The notes: generated by a model from the letters alone, not told the origin. A DNA stretch of 64,000 nt from Carnimonas nigrificans ATCC BAA-78 (GCF_000526695.1 NZ_JAGO01000010.1:1-64000), one strand, 5' to 3'. Positions 1-10,467 are shown, counted from the first letter of the stretch. Numbers and translations are program-made.

Positions 1-355
<355 letters not shown>

Positions 356-734
356 GTATGGGGCACATGGTACCTTTATTGATCGGAACAAACCTAGCAG
401 CAACAAACAATTGGTCTTTTCGGATAGCAGAGAAGAGCTAATAAAACAGTTCAAAAAGGGTGAAATCGCGTATGCTCAAACACCACTGGGTGCCTGCACA
501 ACGGTTGCGCCCTGTGACCAGAAGCTTCTTCGGTCGATGACTTCCTGTCTATCGTGCTCTAGGTCTGTTATCAAACAGAGCAAGCTTGATCGTGTCATTG
601 CTAGGCAACAATTGTTCGTCGACGAGCTGGAAGACACCGCTCCTGATAGCGTAGAGTTTCGCACAGAAAAGGAGGAACTCCGCCATCTCCTCGAATACAA
701 AGAGCGAGTCATGGGCAAGGCAGGTGAACAATGA
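356..734 (+). pseudogene. C-terminal remnant of a recombinase-type element protein, interrupted by the IS
   Basis: The frame is open from the IS end at 356 without a stop and reads GTFIDRNKPSSNKQLVFSDS, then a Cys-containing stretch (CTTVAPC, then CLSC) and a helical tail. This resembles the C-terminal region of large tyrosine-recombinase-type proteins found in multi-gene integrative elements of the Tn554 kind. The assignment is from memory of the family pattern, without a search. A TTG at 411 could start a 107-residue product, but a broken gene is more likely. It overlaps the next gene by 4 bp (ATGA), as expected for an element operon. Confidence 0.5.
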
Positions 735-1099
735 GTGCATTGAATGATTATTGGGAAGCGTTAAGTAGGCTGAGTTCCAATACGCCGGTCAGGGTTCCCA
801 AGAGCAGCCCCATTAACAAAGATACTGTTGCGCTTGAGGCTGGCCGCAAGCGAGGATCCATCAAGAAATCTCGTACGTCCTTTTCCGAGCTGATTAAGGC
901 TATTGACGATGCGGCTGATAACATCAATCACTCATATCAATCCAATGATAATAGGCTGAAAGCTGAGAAAAGCGCTAAGAACAACTACCGGGAACTCTAT
1001 CACCAGACTCTTAACCGTGAACTGATGCTTATGGAAAGACTTGTTCAGCTTGAGAAAGAGATTGAGAACCTAAAGAAAGTTGTTCCACTTCGAAAATAG
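731..1099 (+). CDS. Small coiled-coil protein, third gene of an integrative element operon
   Basis: This is a 122-residue protein not matched to a named family. The N-terminal half is basic (RKRGSIKKSRTSF). Residues 85-118 form a heptad-rich Leu/Glu/Lys helix that should be a coiled coil. The start codon overlaps the stop of the recombinase remnant, and the gene lies immediately before yjbQ. Its position and size recall the small accessory protein that follows two recombinases in three-gene tyrosine-recombinase elements, but that is inference. No catalytic residues can be recognised. Confidence 0.55.
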   Translation: MSALNDYWEALSRLSSNTPVRVPKSSPINKDTVALEAGRKRGSIKKSRTSFSELIKAIDDAADNINHSYQSNDNRLKAEKSAKNNYRELYHQTLNRELMLMERLVQLEKEIENLKKVVPLRK

Positions 1100-1109
1100 G
1101 AGATGGATC

Positions 1110-1529
1110 ATGTGGATGCAGAAAGAAATTACTTTGAAGCCCCGTTCTCGTGGCTTTCACCTGATAACCGATGAGATTGCACAGGCTATCGACGACTTAA
1201 ATAATATAAAAATAGGCTTACTGAGTGTTTTTATAAAGCATACTTCAGCTTCATTGACGATCAACGAAAATGCCGACCCGACTGTACGAAACGACTTCGA
1301 AAGCTTTTTTAATCGTGCAGTGCCTGAAGATGAGCCGTATTACCAACACATATTTGAAGGGAGTGACGACCTTCCCGCACACTTAAAAAGCAGCCTCCTA
1401 GGTCCCAGTGTTCAGATCCCTATCTCTGATGGCCGAATGAATATGGGCACCTGGCAAGGTATCTATCTATGTGAACACCGCAACCATGGCGGCAGCCGGC
1501 GCATCGTCATTACTGCGCATGGGGAGTGA
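1110..1529 (+). CDS. yjbQ: YjbQ family protein (UPF0047, thiamin-phosphate-synthase-like fold)
   Basis: A complete 139-residue YjbQ protein. Family hallmarks are HTSASLTINENADPTV near residue 50, DLPAHLKSSLLG near residue 91, and the C-terminal GTWQGIYLCEHRNHGGSRR. Some members have weak thiamin phosphate synthase activity, but the physiological role is unclear. The ATG at 1110 is preferred because AGGAGATG lies just upstream at 1098-1105. The third-position base use is more AT-rich than in the neighbouring housekeeping genes. A truncated second copy of the same family follows 125 bp downstream, so this copy was probably carried by the element and replaces the disrupted resident gene. Confidence 0.88.
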   Translation: MWMQKEITLKPRSRGFHLITDEIAQAIDDLNNIKIGLLSVFIKHTSASLTINENADPTVRNDFESFFNRAVPEDEPYYQHIFEGSDDLPAHLKSSLLGPSVQIPISDGRMNMGTWQGIYLCEHRNHGGSRRIVITAHGE

Positions 1530-1653
1530 CAGAGATATGGACAAAATCGTATGTGAGGTGTCCATGCGCCAAGGAGTCGATATGGACAGCCAGGAAATCC
1601 CTTCTCCCAGTAACCATGGGAAGTACAGGCGTCCATACGACGTCCATCTCAGC

Positions 1654-1824
1654 CGTAATGACGATATGCCCGCGCATATCAAGGCCAGTCTGCTGGGCAC
1701 TCAACTGACACTGGCAGTGGAAGATGGCCGTTTGGCGACCGGAACCTGGCAGGGCATCTGGCTGGGCGAGCACCGTGACCATGGCGGCAGCCGTCGGCTG
1801 TTGGTAACGTTATTCGGTGAATAG
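1654..1824 (+). pseudogene. yjbQ: 3' stub of a second yjbQ (probable resident copy)
   Basis: The last 56 codons of a YjbQ gene remain: NDDMPAHIKASLLG, then GTWQGIWLGEHRDHGGSRR and a normal stop. They align without gaps to the C-terminus of the intact copy at 1110-1529 but differ at many synonymous and some amino-acid positions, so this is not a recent duplication. The codon use is GC-richer and matches the chromosome downstream. No family-like sequence precedes about 1650. The likely explanation is that the element inserted within the resident gene and left only its 3' end. Confidence 0.75.
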
Positions 1825-1904
1825 AGGCACTAAGCCTTCTTCTTCTTCGAGAGAGAGAGAGAAGCGAATAAAAGTGCAGAAACAGGCGGCCGGAAGCAGC
1901 TTCG

Positions 1905-2603
1905 CTACCAATCCAGCGCCTGCTTGACGAAAGGGATCGTCAAGCGCCGATGTGCCGAGAGTGATGCGGTATCAAGGCGCTCCAGCTCCGCAAAGAGTGC
2001 CGGAAGACGCCGAGGCCCGCGGTGCATGATATAGCGGGCAACTTCATCGGGAAGCTCCATGCCGCGCTGCTGGGCGCGCAGCTTCAACGCCTCGGTGCGC
2101 TGCTCATCATCGAGCGGCTGAAGGTGAAAGGTAGCGCCCCAGCCTAGTCGTGACGCAAGGTCCGGCAGTTTGATATCGAGCTGGCGCGGTGCTGCATTGG
2201 CCGCGATCACCAGCCGCCTTGAAGCATCACGCATGCGATTGAAGCAGTGAAACAGCCCCTCTTCCCAGCGCTTGCGCCCTACTACGTAGTCAACATCGTC
2301 GATCGCCAGCAAATCCAGGCGCTCAAGATCTTCCAGCATTAACGGCGGAAAGTGCCCCAGCTCCTTGAGCGGTAGGTAAAGGATGCGCAGGCCATGGTCG
2401 TCAGCCTCGTGACAGACCGCTTGCAGCAGGTGACTTCGCCCCGTCTCGGCACCGCCCCACACATATACCAGCGGTTCCGCTGCCCCTGCGGCCTGTGCTT
2501 TAAGCGCCGCCAGCGCGGCCACATTGCTGCCGGGATAGAAGTTGGCAAAGGTAGCATCATCGCGTGGGCCAATACCCAACGGTAGCTGCCAGGGCGAGTT
2601 CAT
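1905..2603 (-). CDS. hda: DnaA regulatory inactivator Hda
   Basis: A 232-residue AAA+ protein of the Hda type. With the DNA-loaded beta clamp, Hda stimulates ATP hydrolysis by DnaA and so prevents re-initiation of replication. The N-terminus MNSPWQLPLGI carries the QLPL-type clamp-binding motif expected of Hda. The P-loop region is degenerate (VYVWGGAETGRSHLLQA), the Walker B segment is LLAIDDVDYV, and the C-terminal half has the DnaA domain III organisation without the DNA-binding domain IV. The length is normal. It is transcribed divergently from purM across a 359-bp gap. Confidence 0.9.
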   Translation of the reverse strand: MNSPWQLPLGIGPRDDATFANFYPGSNVAALAALKAQAAGAAEPLVYVWGGAETGRSHLLQAVCHEADDHGLRILYLPLKELGHFPPLMLEDLERLDLLAIDDVDYVVGRKRWEEGLFHCFNRMRDASRRLVIAANAAPRQLDIKLPDLASRLGWGATFHLQPLDDEQRTEALKLRAQQRGMELPDEVARYIMHRGPRRLPALFAELERLDTASLSAHRRLTIPFVKQALDW

Positions 2604-2962
2604 GCCGGTCTCCGCAGGCGCTGTTCAAAGGCGCACACGCCCTCTGCCCGCATGGTGGTGGCAGGAGAACAGCAGTCAGGCAGTTGGCGCAAGGCCAGGT
2701 GGTGTAGCGTCATCGCATCCTCGCGGCAGCGTTAGTGTTGCAACCTCACCGAGAGGGAAGCGTACAACCCCGCCATAGTACCCAACCACGTCCGGTGACG
2801 CGAGACGTGATACGCCAGGGCTAGCCGACTGACCTTGTGCCATGCCATTGCTGGCACGACGATGATATACTCCGCGCAGCCAGTGTTGCCGTACCTGCGC
2901 TGGCGTTTGAGCGTTGTTTTCAGCGTGATTCCCCTTTGACCGCAGCCACTTTCGAGAGCGCC
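2604..2962. other. Intergenic region between hda and purM
   Basis: A 359-bp gap between divergent genes. It should hold the promoters for both. No convincing ORF, RNA gene or repeat was found. A TATACT-like -10 element (GATGATATACT near 2861-2871) is visible upstream of purM, but no well-spaced -35 box supports it. Confidence 0.4.
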
Positions 2963-4027
2963 ATGACTACTTCCGATCCTTCATCTCAGGCTTCCATCAG
3001 CTATAAGGATGCTGGTGTCAATATCGACGCCGGCAATGCGCTGGTTGACCGCATCAAGGAGACCGTCAAATGCACCACTCGCCCTGAAGTGCTGGGCGGT
3101 CTGGGCGGGTTCGGCGCGCTGTGTGAACTGCCCAGCGGCTACCGCAAGCCGGTGCTGGTATCGGGCACCGATGGCGTAGGCACCAAGCTGCGCGTTGCCA
3201 TGATGCTCGACCGCCACGACACCATCGGCATTGATCTGGTCGCCATGTGCGTCAATGATCTGGTGGTGGCGGGTGCTGAGCCGCTGTTCTTCCTTGATTA
3301 CTACGCTACCGGCAAGCTGGATGTCGATATGGCGACCGATGTGGTCAAAGGCATCGGCAGCGGCTGCGAACAGGCCGGCTGCGCGCTGGTAGGTGGCGAA
3401 ACCGCTGAAATGCCTGGCATGTATGAAGGCAGCGACTACGATCTGGCAGGATTCTGCGTGGGCGTGGTCGAAAAGGATGAAGTCATCGACGGCAGCAAGG
3501 TAGCGCCCGGCGACGTGGTACTGGGGCTGGCCTCTTCCGGGCCGCACTCCAACGGTTATTCGCTGATTCGCAAGATTGTCGAACGCGCAGGCGGCGATCT
3601 CACCACTGATCTCGACGGCACTCCGCTAAGCGATGCGCTGATGGCGCCTACCCGTATTTACGTCAAACCGCTGCTGTCACTGATCAAGGAGAGCGGTGTA
3701 GCAGTACATGCCCTCTCCCACATTACCGGCGGCGGTCTGCTGGAAAACCTGCCGCGAGTGCTGCCCAACAACGCTACTGCCCATATTGATGTCGCACGCT
3801 GGCAGCGTCCTGCGGTATTCGACTGGCTGCAACAGCAAGGCAACATTGAGCCGCACGAAATGTACCGCACGCTGAACTGCGGTATTGGCATGGTGGTGGT
3901 GGTTCCTGCTGCTGACGCCGACCGCGCCATCGAGCACCTCAAGGCACAGGGTGAAACGGTCTATCGCATTGGCGAAGTACGTGCGCGCCAGGGTGATGAA
4001 GAGCAGGTGGCACTGGAGAACCTTTGA
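2963..4027 (+). CDS. purM: Phosphoribosylformylglycinamidine cyclo-ligase (AIR synthase)
   Basis: PurM closes the imidazole ring of FGAM to give AIR in purine synthesis, using ATP. The protein has 354 residues. Typical features are [16 protein letters not shown] at the N-terminus, the nucleotide-binding [10 protein letters not shown], the metal/substrate region [20 protein letters not shown], and [12 protein letters not shown]. The reading frame stays open about 126 bp further upstream, but homology begins at the ATG at 2963, so that start is chosen. The stop overlaps the purN start (ATGA), giving a purM-purN operon with probable translational coupling. Confidence 0.95.
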   Translation: MTTSDPSSQASISYKDAGVNIDAGNALVDRIKETVKCTTRPEVLGGLGGFGALCELPSGYRKPVLVSGTDGVGTKLRVAMMLDRHDTIGIDLVAMCVNDLVVAGAEPLFFLDYYATGKLDVDMATDVVKGIGSGCEQAGCALVGGETAEMPGMYEGSDYDLAGFCVGVVEKDEVIDGSKVAPGDVVLGLASSGPHSNGYSLIRKIVERAGGDLTTDLDGTPLSDALMAPTRIYVKPLLSLIKESGVAVHALSHITGGGLLENLPRVLPNNATAHIDVARWQRPAVFDWLQQQGNIEPHEMYRTLNCGIGMVVVVPAADADRAIEHLKAQGETVYRIGEVRARQGDEEQVALENL

Positions 4028-4740
4028 TGAGCGAAGAGTATACCGGCTTTGAGGCTTCCCCTGCTGAAGCACCACGTATCGTGGTGCTGATTTCAGGCAA
4101 CGGCAGCAATCTACAGGCCATGATCGAGGCGCAGACCCACGATGAGCTGGGGGGCGAGATTGCCGCAGTAATCTCCAACCGCAGCGATGCCTACGGTCTT
4201 GAGCGTGCGCGCGAGGCAGGCATACCGGCCGTCGTGCTGCCGCAGGATGAATACGAGAGCCGCGAAGCCTACGATGGCGCTCTGATCAAGGTCATTGAGC
4301 GCCATGAACCCAGTCTGATTGTACTGGCGGGCTTTATGCGCATTCTCAGCCCGATATTCGTCCATCGCTTCTATGGTCGGCTGATCAATATTCACCCATC
4401 GCTGCTGCCCGCCTACAAGGGGCTACACACTCACCGCCGCGTGCTGGAAGATGGCGTCGCCACCCACGGGGTTAGCGTCCACTTCGTGAGCGATGAGTTA
4501 GATGGCGGCCCCATCATCATGCAGGCCGAAGTTGATGTGGAGAGCAGCGATACCGAACAGACGCTGGCGATCAAGGTGCAGCAGCGCGAGCATCTGATCT
4601 ACCCCATTGCGGTGCGCTGGGTACTGGAAGGTCGGCTGCGCCTTGAAGGCGACAAGGCCACCTTCGATGGCATTGAACTTAAAGAGGGCGGTATGCGTCT
4701 GAGCCACGCCGATGCGCTCAGTGACATCGACGACGCCTGA
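4027..4740 (+). CDS. purN: Phosphoribosylglycinamide formyltransferase (GART)
   Basis: PurN transfers a formyl group from 10-formyl-THF to GAR, the third step of purine synthesis. The 237-residue protein has the N-terminal RIVVLISGNGSNLQAMIEA motif, the catalytic region MRILSPIFVHRFYGRLINIHPSLLPAYKG with the Asn and His residues of the family, and HGVSVHFVSDELDGGPII with the catalytic Asp. A 14-residue N-terminal extension and a short C-terminal tail make it slightly longer than the E. coli enzyme. The ATG at 4027 overlaps the purM stop. A strong terminator follows at 4764. Confidence 0.95.
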   Translation: MSEEYTGFEASPAEAPRIVVLISGNGSNLQAMIEAQTHDELGGEIAAVISNRSDAYGLERAREAGIPAVVLPQDEYESREAYDGALIKVIERHEPSLIVLAGFMRILSPIFVHRFYGRLINIHPSLLPAYKGLHTHRRVLEDGVATHGVSVHFVSDELDGGPIIMQAEVDVESSDTEQTLAIKVQQREHLIYPIAVRWVLEGRLRLEGDKATFDGIELKEGGMRLSHADALSDIDDA

Positions 4741-4763
4741 GCATTGCTGGCATCCAGCCAATG

Positions 4764-4803
4764 AAATGCCCCGCCGGGTACAAATCCCGGCGGGGCATTT
4801 TTT
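4764..4803. terminator. Bidirectional rho-independent terminator between purN and dcd
   Basis: A perfect 15-bp inverted repeat (AAATGCCCCGCCGGG with CCCGGCGGGGCATTT) encloses a 7-nt loop. A T-run follows on the plus strand and A bases precede the stem, so it can end both purN and the convergent dcd transcript. Confidence 0.92.
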
Positions 4804-4822
4804 GATCCGAACAGCGTGCGAA

Positions 4823-5392
4823 TTAGGTACGCGGCAACGTAACGCCGCGCTGGCCCTGATACTTGCCGGCACGATCACCGTAGGAGACCTCACACACTTC
4901 ATCGGATTCGAAGAACAGCATCTGCGCAACACCTTCATTGGCGTAAATCTTGGCGGGCAGATTGGTGGTGTTGGAGAATTCGAGGGTCACGTGCCCTTCC
5001 CACTCCGGCTCCAGCGGTGTGACATTCACGATGATGCCGCAGCGCGCATAGGTCGATTTCCCCAGACACACGGTCAACACATTGCGCGGAATACGGAAGT
5101 ACTCCACGGTGCGCGCCAGAGCGAAGGAGTTGGGCGGAATCACGCACACATCCCCCTTGATATCGACAAAGCTTTTTTCATCGAAATGCTTGGGATCGAC
5201 CGTCGCCGAGTGAATGTTGGTGAATACCTTGAATTCATCAGCGCAGCGTACATCGTAGCCGTAGCTGGACGTACCGTAGGAGATCAACCGAGCGCCATCG
5301 TCGGATTCACGCACCTGCCCCGCTTCATACGGCTCTATCATGCCGTGCTGTTCAGACATGCGCCGGATCCATTTATCGGCTTTGATACTCAT
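4823..5392 (-). CDS. dcd: dCTP deaminase
   Basis: Dcd converts dCTP to dUTP, the main route to thymidylate in many proteobacteria. It acts as a homotrimer related to dUTPase. The protein has 189 residues, the usual length, when started at MSIKADKW; the frame extends six codons upstream but without family similarity. Visible motifs are [26 protein letters not shown] with the catalytic region following, [29 protein letters not shown], and the C-terminal [12 protein letters not shown] lid segment. It converges on purN. Confidence 0.95.
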   Translation of the reverse strand: MSIKADKWIRRMSEQHGMIEPYEAGQVRESDDGARLISYGTSSYGYDVRCADEFKVFTNIHSATVDPKHFDEKSFVDIKGDVCVIPPNSFALARTVEYFRIPRNVLTVCLGKSTYARCGIIVNVTPLEPEWEGHVTLEFSNTTNLPAKIYANEGVAQMLFFESDEVCEVSYGDRAGKYQGQRGVTLPRT

Positions 5393-5648
5393 CGCGCTGG
5401 CTACCTTCATGAAGCAAATAACGAAAATTTATGTGGCGCCATGATAGCGGCAACCTCGCGCCCTGTCGCCCCCTGCCACTTATGTGACGCAACCTGTGCT
5501 CCGACCTGGGCAACCGCAGTCGCAGCGCTTATCCTGACCTTCCGATAGCACCGCGACCAGTACCCTGAACCAGCCAAGTATCTTCGGCTTACTTCCCACG
5601 GCACGCTCCCCGTCACCCTGAATAGCACAGGACACCCCGTGGCTATTG

Positions 5649-6449
5649 CTAGCTAAAACCGATGGTCGGCCCTTTCTGCGCCGGGCCTGCCAGCGCTTCT
5701 TCGATGGCAGTAGCTGCACTGAAATACTCACGCGCAGCCTCGCCTTCAGGCTCCGCCACCACGCTGGGAGTACCGCCATCGGCATGCTCGCGAATCGACC
5801 GTAGCAGTGGCAATCGCCCAATCACGCGGGTGTCGTAGCTTTGCGCAATCTGCTCGCCACCACCTTCACCAAACAGCGCGTCCACATGCCCGCACTCGGA
5901 ACAGATGTGCGTGCTCATGTTCTCGATAACGCCCAGCACCGGCACGTTGACCTTGCGGAACATCTCAATGCCGCGCCGCGCATCCAGCAGCGCGATATCC
6001 TGCGGAGTGGTAACAATCACCGCACCTGCAACCGCTACCTTCTGCGCGAGACTAAGCTGAATATCCCCCGTGCCGGGCGGCATATCAATCAGCAAATAAT
6101 CAAGCTCGCCCCAGTCGGTCTGATTGAGAAGCTGCATGAAAGCGCCCGCCACCATTGGGCCACGCCAGACCATCGCTGTCTCGACGTCGGTCAGAAACGC
6201 CATCGACATGACCTTCAGACCATGAGCTTCAAGAGGCAGCATGGTTTTCTCATCCCGTGCCCGAGGGCGAGTGCCCGGCGCCACGCCCAGCATCTGAGCC
6301 TGACTCGGGCCGTAAATATCAGCATCGAGCACGCCCACCCGCTTGCCACCAGCGGCCAGCGCCAGTGCCAGATTGGCCGTGACGGTCGATTTCCCGACGC
6401 CGCCCTTGCCCGAGGCGACTGCCACTATCTTCTTCACACCATCAATCAT
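5649..6449 (-). CDS. apbC: Iron-sulfur cluster carrier protein ApbC (Mrp family ATPase)
   Basis: ApbC/Mrp is a P-loop ATPase that carries Fe-S clusters to target apoproteins in the cytoplasm. The 266-residue protein has the deviant Walker A motif [18 protein letters not shown], the Mrp signature [25 protein letters not shown], and the conserved CSECG (normally CxxC) near residue 190. It lacks the N-terminal DUF59 domain found in longer Mrp proteins. The start at [11 protein letters not shown] is preferred to an upstream ATG at 6497. It is divergent from metG, an arrangement common in gammaproteobacteria. Confidence 0.92.
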   Translation of the reverse strand: MIDGVKKIVAVASGKGGVGKSTVTANLALALAAGGKRVGVLDADIYGPSQAQMLGVAPGTRPRARDEKTMLPLEAHGLKVMSMAFLTDVETAMVWRGPMVAGAFMQLLNQTDWGELDYLLIDMPPGTGDIQLSLAQKVAVAGAVIVTTPQDIALLDARRGIEMFRKVNVPVLGVIENMSTHICSECGHVDALFGEGGGEQIAQSYDTRVIGRLPLLRSIREHADGGTPSVVAEPEGEAAREYFSAATAIEEALAGPAQKGPTIGFS

Positions 6450-6683
6450 CAACTGCTCCCGAAAACAACGGTTCGCTCGGCGTATCATGGCGAGCACAAT
6501 GGGCGCAGTATAACGCGCCAGCCCGCCTTCCTCTCAAGCATCCTCCACGAGCAATCGGTAACACCTGCCTACCCTAACTCTCCTTCTCGCGTTAGACTTG
6601 TGGTTTCTCTCTTTCCGATACAACCAGAGCTACGCGCAGCGCGCTCCTTGATTGTTTCCGACAGCTACAGCTTCCGAGGCGTC

Positions 6684-8720
6684 ATGTCCACACGCAAGAT
6701 TCTTGTTACCAGTGCCCTTCCTTACGCTAACGGGGATATTCACCTCGGCCACATGATGGAACACGTCCAGACCGATATCTGGGTGCGCTTCCAAAAAAGC
6801 CGCGGCAATACCTGCTACTACGTGTGCGCTGACGACGCCCACGGCACGCCCATTATGCTGCGTGCCGAACAGGAAGGTATTACTCCAGAAGAGCTGATCG
6901 ACAAGAGCAATCGTGCCCACCAGGCTGACTTCGCGCGCTTCGGTATCGGCTATGACAAGTACTACAGCACGCATTCGCCGGAAAACCGGATGTATGTGGA
7001 GCAGATATACACCACGCTCAAGGAAAACGGCCATATCGCCACCCGCGATATTCAGCAGATGTACGACCCTGAAAAGGGCATGTTCCTGGCTGACCGCTTT
7101 ATCAAGGGCACCTGCCCCAACTGTAAGACCGAAGATCAGTACGGCGACAACTGCGAAGCATGCGGCGCTACCTATACCCCCGCTGACCTGATTGATCCGG
7201 TCTCTGCCATTTCCGGTGCGCGTCCGGAAATCCGCAGCTCGACCCACTACTTCTTCAAGCTCCCCGACTTCCAGCCCTTCCTTGAAAAGTGGCTCGCGTC
7301 TGGCACCGTCCAGCCGCAAATCGCCAACAAGCTGGGCGAATGGTTCTCGGCGGGCCTCAATGAGTGGGATATCTCCCGCGACGCGCCCTATTTCGGTTTC
7401 GAAATTCCTGATGCGCCCGGCAAATACTTCTATGTGTGGGTCGATGCGCCTATCGGCTATTTCGCCAGCCTTAAACAGCTGTGTGATCGTGAAGGCATTG
7501 ATATCAACGAGTATCTGCGCCCTGACACCGATACCGAGATGCACCACTTCATCGGCAAGGATATCGTCTATTTCCACGCGCTGTTCTGGCCCGCAATGCT
7601 GGAAGGGGCCAATTTGCGCAAGCCCACCAGTGTTCACTGTCACGGCTTCTTGACCGTTAATGGTGCCAAGATGTCGAAGTCGCGCGGCACCTTTATCAAG
7701 GCCGAAACCTACGCGCGCCATCTCAATCCTGAATATCTGCGCTACTACTTTGCCGCCAAGCTATCGTCACGGCTTGATGACATTGATCTCAATCTTGAGG
7801 ACTTCACGACTCGCGTCAACTCGGATCTGGTCGGCAAGGTGGTCAATATTGCCAGCCGTTGCGCGGGCTTTATCAAGAAAGGCGGTGGCACCCTTGCCGC
7901 GACGCTCAGTGAGCAGGAATTACTCGACCGCGCCATTGCTGCCGGTGACGAGATCGCTGCCGACTTCGAAGCACGCGAATATTCACGCGCGGTGCGTCAC
8001 ATTATGGAGCTGGCGGACGAAGCCAACGCCTACATCGCAGAACAGGCGCCGTGGGCACTGGCCAAGCAGGAAGGCACCGAAGAGCGCGTGCGCGACGTAT
8101 GCTCGCTGGGCATCAATCTGTTCCGTCAGATCATCACCTATCTGGCCCCGATCATGCCCAAACTCGCCGAGGAGGCACGCCAGTTCCTCAACCTGCCAAG
8201 CCTCGACTGGGAGAGCCGCAGGCAGCCCCTCGCCGATCACGCCATCAATCCCTTCAAGCCGCTGCTTCAGCGTATTGACAGCAAGCAGGTCGATGCCATG
8301 ATCGAGGACTCGAAGGAAGTCGCCGCACAAGAGCTGGAGCTGAAAAACGGAACGGCATCGGCCAACAATGAAGCGAGCGACATCGAGCCCATCGCGGACA
8401 CCATCGCTTTCGATGACTTCATCAAGGTTGATTTGCGGATTGCGCGTATTGATAGCGCGGAACGGGTAGAAGGCTCCAACAAGCTGCTCAAGCTTAACCT
8501 GAACCTTGGCAACGAGACCCGCACCGTATTTTCAGGCATAGCCAAACACTATGCGCCTGAAACGCTTGAAGGTCGCTTGACCGTGATGGTGGCTAATCTG
8601 GCGCCACGCAAGATGCGCTTTGGCGTGTCGGAAGGCATGGTGCTGGCTACCGGTGACGATGAAGGCATCTATTTGCTCTCTCCCGACAGCGGTGCGCAGC
8701 CGGGTCAGCGAGTCACCTGA
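6684..8720 (+). CDS. metG: Methionyl-tRNA synthetase
   Basis: MetRS charges tRNA-Met with methionine. The 678-residue protein has the class I HIGH-type motif HLGH at residues 20-23, the zinc-binding knuckle with two CxxC pairs (CPNC and CEAC) near residues 143-161, and KMSKS at about 329. At the C-terminus (about 575-678) is the EMAP-II/Arc1p-like tRNA-binding domain, [14 protein letters not shown]..., which supports dimerisation. An open frame continues far upstream through the divergent apbC region, but homology begins at [17 protein letters not shown], so the ATG at 6684 is the start. rnfB starts 4 bp after the stop. Confidence 0.96.
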   Translation: MSTRKILVTSALPYANGDIHLGHMMEHVQTDIWVRFQKSRGNTCYYVCADDAHGTPIMLRAEQEGITPEELIDKSNRAHQADFARFGIGYDKYYSTHSPENRMYVEQIYTTLKENGHIATRDIQQMYDPEKGMFLADRFIKGTCPNCKTEDQYGDNCEACGATYTPADLIDPVSAISGARPEIRSSTHYFFKLPDFQPFLEKWLASGTVQPQIANKLGEWFSAGLNEWDISRDAPYFGFEIPDAPGKYFYVWVDAPIGYFASLKQLCDREGIDINEYLRPDTDTEMHHFIGKDIVYFHALFWPAMLEGANLRKPTSVHCHGFLTVNGAKMSKSRGTFIKAETYARHLNPEYLRYYFAAKLSSRLDDIDLNLEDFTTRVNSDLVGKVVNIASRCAGFIKKGGGTLAATLSEQELLDRAIAAGDEIAADFEAREYSRAVRHIMELADEANAYIAEQAPWALAKQEGTEERVRDVCSLGINLFRQIITYLAPIMPKLAEEARQFLNLPSLDWESRRQPLADHAINPFKPLLQRIDSKQVDAMIEDSKEVAAQELELKNGTASANNEASDIEPIADTIAFDDFIKVDLRIARIDSAERVEGSNKLLKLNLNLGNETRTVFSGIAKHYAPETLEGRLTVMVANLAPRKMRFGVSEGMVLATGDDEGIYLLSPDSGAQPGQRVT

Positions 8721-8724
8721 CCCC

Positions 8725-9684
8725 ATGAGCAGTGCCAACGCTATTCTCGTTGAGCAGATCGACGCCGTGCTGCCACAAACCCAATGCGGCAAATGCGGAC
8801 ATGGTGGCTGCTTGCCCTATGCAGCGGCCATCGCCGAGGGCGAGCCGATCAACAAATGCCCGCCCGGCGGTGAAGCTACTCTGCATACGCTGGCGCAGCT
8901 ATTGCAGCGGCCCCTCGTGGCCCTGGAACAGCCTGCCGAAATGCCGCAGCTTGCGGTGATTCGTGAAGATGAATGCATCGGCTGCACCAAGTGCATTCAG
9001 GCTTGTCCGGTAGATGCCATTGTAGGAGCCGCCAAACAGATGCACGGAGTGCTTGAGGCAGAGTGCACGGGCTGTGAGCTGTGCGTCGCCCCTTGCCCCG
9101 TTGACTGCATTGATATTGTCGAACATCCGCAATGGCAGGCAGCGCACAATGAACTCGCTCAGCAGCGTTATCTGAACGCACGTGCAGCCAACGGTAGAGT
9201 TCGTCACCGTGCGCGCAACGCCCGCATTGAAGCGCGCAAGGCGGCCCTCGCCAACAAACGCATGGCGCGCTTCAAGCAGCGCTTGGCACCGGAATCCACG
9301 CCGGCTCAGCGCCCGCAGGCTCAACCAGCACCGTTTTCTCAAGGCTCATCGCAAGGATCGCCCAGTCGCAACAGCGCGCTGGTTGCACGTCTTCAGCACA
9401 AGCTGTCACGCATGGCCGCCGATGATCCCAAACGCGGTGAGCTGGAGCAGCGCCTGGCCGAGATGCAGCATTCTGCCAGCGCAGCGCCTCAGCAGACCCG
9501 CCAGCTGAAGATGGCGCTGGCTGCCGCCGAGCAGCGCCGCCGACTGGCCGAGCGCCATGTGCAGCACTGCTACCGTCAGGCTGGCCCTGATGAAATTACC
9601 GCTGCCCAGCACGCACTCGAACAGGCCCGCACCACTGAACAAGCGGCACGCACGGCGCTTGAGCAGAGCACTTCCCTTCATTGA
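8725..9684 (+). CDS. rsxB: RnfB/RsxB-type electron-transport iron-sulfur protein (orphan)
   Basis: The 319-residue protein matches the B subunit of the Rnf/Rsx ferredoxin:NAD+ oxidoreductase. It has an N-terminal Fe-S region [13 protein letters not shown] plus NKCPPGG, then two ferredoxin-type 4Fe-4S motifs, [16 protein letters not shown] and [16 protein letters not shown]. Two things are unusual. The usual N-terminal membrane helix is absent, so it should be soluble. There is also a 130-residue Ala/Gln/Arg-rich C-terminal extension, partly coiled coil. None of the other rnf genes lies here, although in many gammaproteobacteria the whole set sits just before nth. Its partner in this cell is therefore unclear. 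Confidence 0.85.
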   Translation: MSSANAILVEQIDAVLPQTQCGKCGHGGCLPYAAAIAEGEPINKCPPGGEATLHTLAQLLQRPLVALEQPAEMPQLAVIREDECIGCTKCIQACPVDAIVGAAKQMHGVLEAECTGCELCVAPCPVDCIDIVEHPQWQAAHNELAQQRYLNARAANGRVRHRARNARIEARKAALANKRMARFKQRLAPESTPAQRPQAQPAPFSQGSSQGSPSRNSALVARLQHKLSRMAADDPKRGELEQRLAEMQHSASAAPQQTRQLKMALAAAEQRRRLAERHVQHCYRQAGPDEITAAQHALEQARTTEQAARTALEQSTSLH

Positions 9685-9702
9685 TTTAGATTTGGCATCG
9701 CC

Positions 9703-10338
9703 ATGAACAACGACAAACGCCGTCAGATATTCGAGCGCTTGCGCGCCGATAATCCGCACCCCACCACGGAACTGAACTGGACTTCACCATTCGAACTGCT
9801 GGTGGCGGTGGCGCTGTCGGCCCAGTCCACCGACGTAGGCGTCAACAAGGCTACCGCCAAGCTCTTTGCTGTCGCTAATACGCCACAGACGCTGCTGGCG
9901 CTTGGGCTGGAAGGCATCAAGGCGCATATCAAAACGCTGGGGCTTTTCAACAACAAGGCGAAGAATCTGGTCGCCATGTGCGAGCAACTGATTCGCGATC
10001 ATCAGGGAGAAGTGCCCGCTCAGCGCGCAGCACTGGAGGCATTGCCCGGCGTCGGCAGGAAAACGGCTAACGTCATTTTAAATACCGCTTTCGGCGAACC
10101 CACGATTGCGGTGGATACCCATATCTTTCGGGTATCAAACCGCACGCGCCTCGCCCCAGGCAAAAATGTTGATGAAGTGGAGCAGAAGCTGATCAAGGTC
10201 GTGCCCAGGGAATTCAAGCAGGATGCGCATCACTGGCTGATCCTGCTGGGGCGTTACACCTGCGTTGCGCGCAAGCCGCGCTGCGGTAGCTGCATCATTG
10301 AAGATCTGTGCGAATACAAGGAGAAAACCGACCTCTGA
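9703..10338 (+). CDS. nth: Endonuclease III
   Basis: Nth is a DNA glycosylase/AP lyase for oxidised pyrimidines in base excision repair. The 211-residue protein has the helix-hairpin-helix LPGVGRKTANVIL with the catalytic Lys, the catalytic Asp in TIAVDTHIFRVSNR, and the C-terminal 4Fe-4S cluster cysteines in CVARKPRCGSCIIEDLC. It follows rsxB by 18 bp, probably in one transcript with metG. The last 38 bp of the gene form the start of a 150-bp direct repeat whose second copy lies at 11418. Confidence 0.96.
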   Translation: MNNDKRRQIFERLRADNPHPTTELNWTSPFELLVAVALSAQSTDVGVNKATAKLFAVANTPQTLLALGLEGIKAHIKTLGLFNNKAKNLVAMCEQLIRDHQGEVPAQRAALEALPGVGRKTANVILNTAFGEPTIAVDTHIFRVSNRTRLAPGKNVDEVEQKLIKVVPREFKQDAHHWLILLGRYTCVARKPRCGSCIIEDLCEYKEKTDL

Positions 10339-10452
10339 GTTCGCAAGCCCCGAAAGGTGTTATTCAATGGGGCTACTCGCCACCTTCCCCGCCACGCAGT
10401 GGCGCCCTAGTGTGATCGCGTGCCAAGCGCAGCTCCTCTTCAGCGCTTCCCG
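10301..10452 (+). repeat. 152-bp direct repeat, copy 1 (nth end plus MFS gene end)
   Basis: This stretch holds the last codons of nth followed by a second copy of the 3' end of the MFS gene. On the minus strand it still encodes GSAEEELRLARDHTRAPLRG, matching the true MFS C-terminus. It matches 11418-11568 at roughly 85-90% by eye. Together the two copies bracket the zeta-toxin module. Confidence 0.85.
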
Positions 10453-10467
10453 CATGGCGAGCTGAAT

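Noticed and set aside
1840-1865. CTTCTTCTTCGAGAGAGAGAGAG simple-sequence tract as an element boundary
   Set aside because: It is a short dinucleotide run after the yjbQ stub, without repeats or other boundary signs.
5841-6683. Upstream extension of the metG reading frame
   Set aside because: It runs antisense to apbC, and MetRS similarity begins at 6684.
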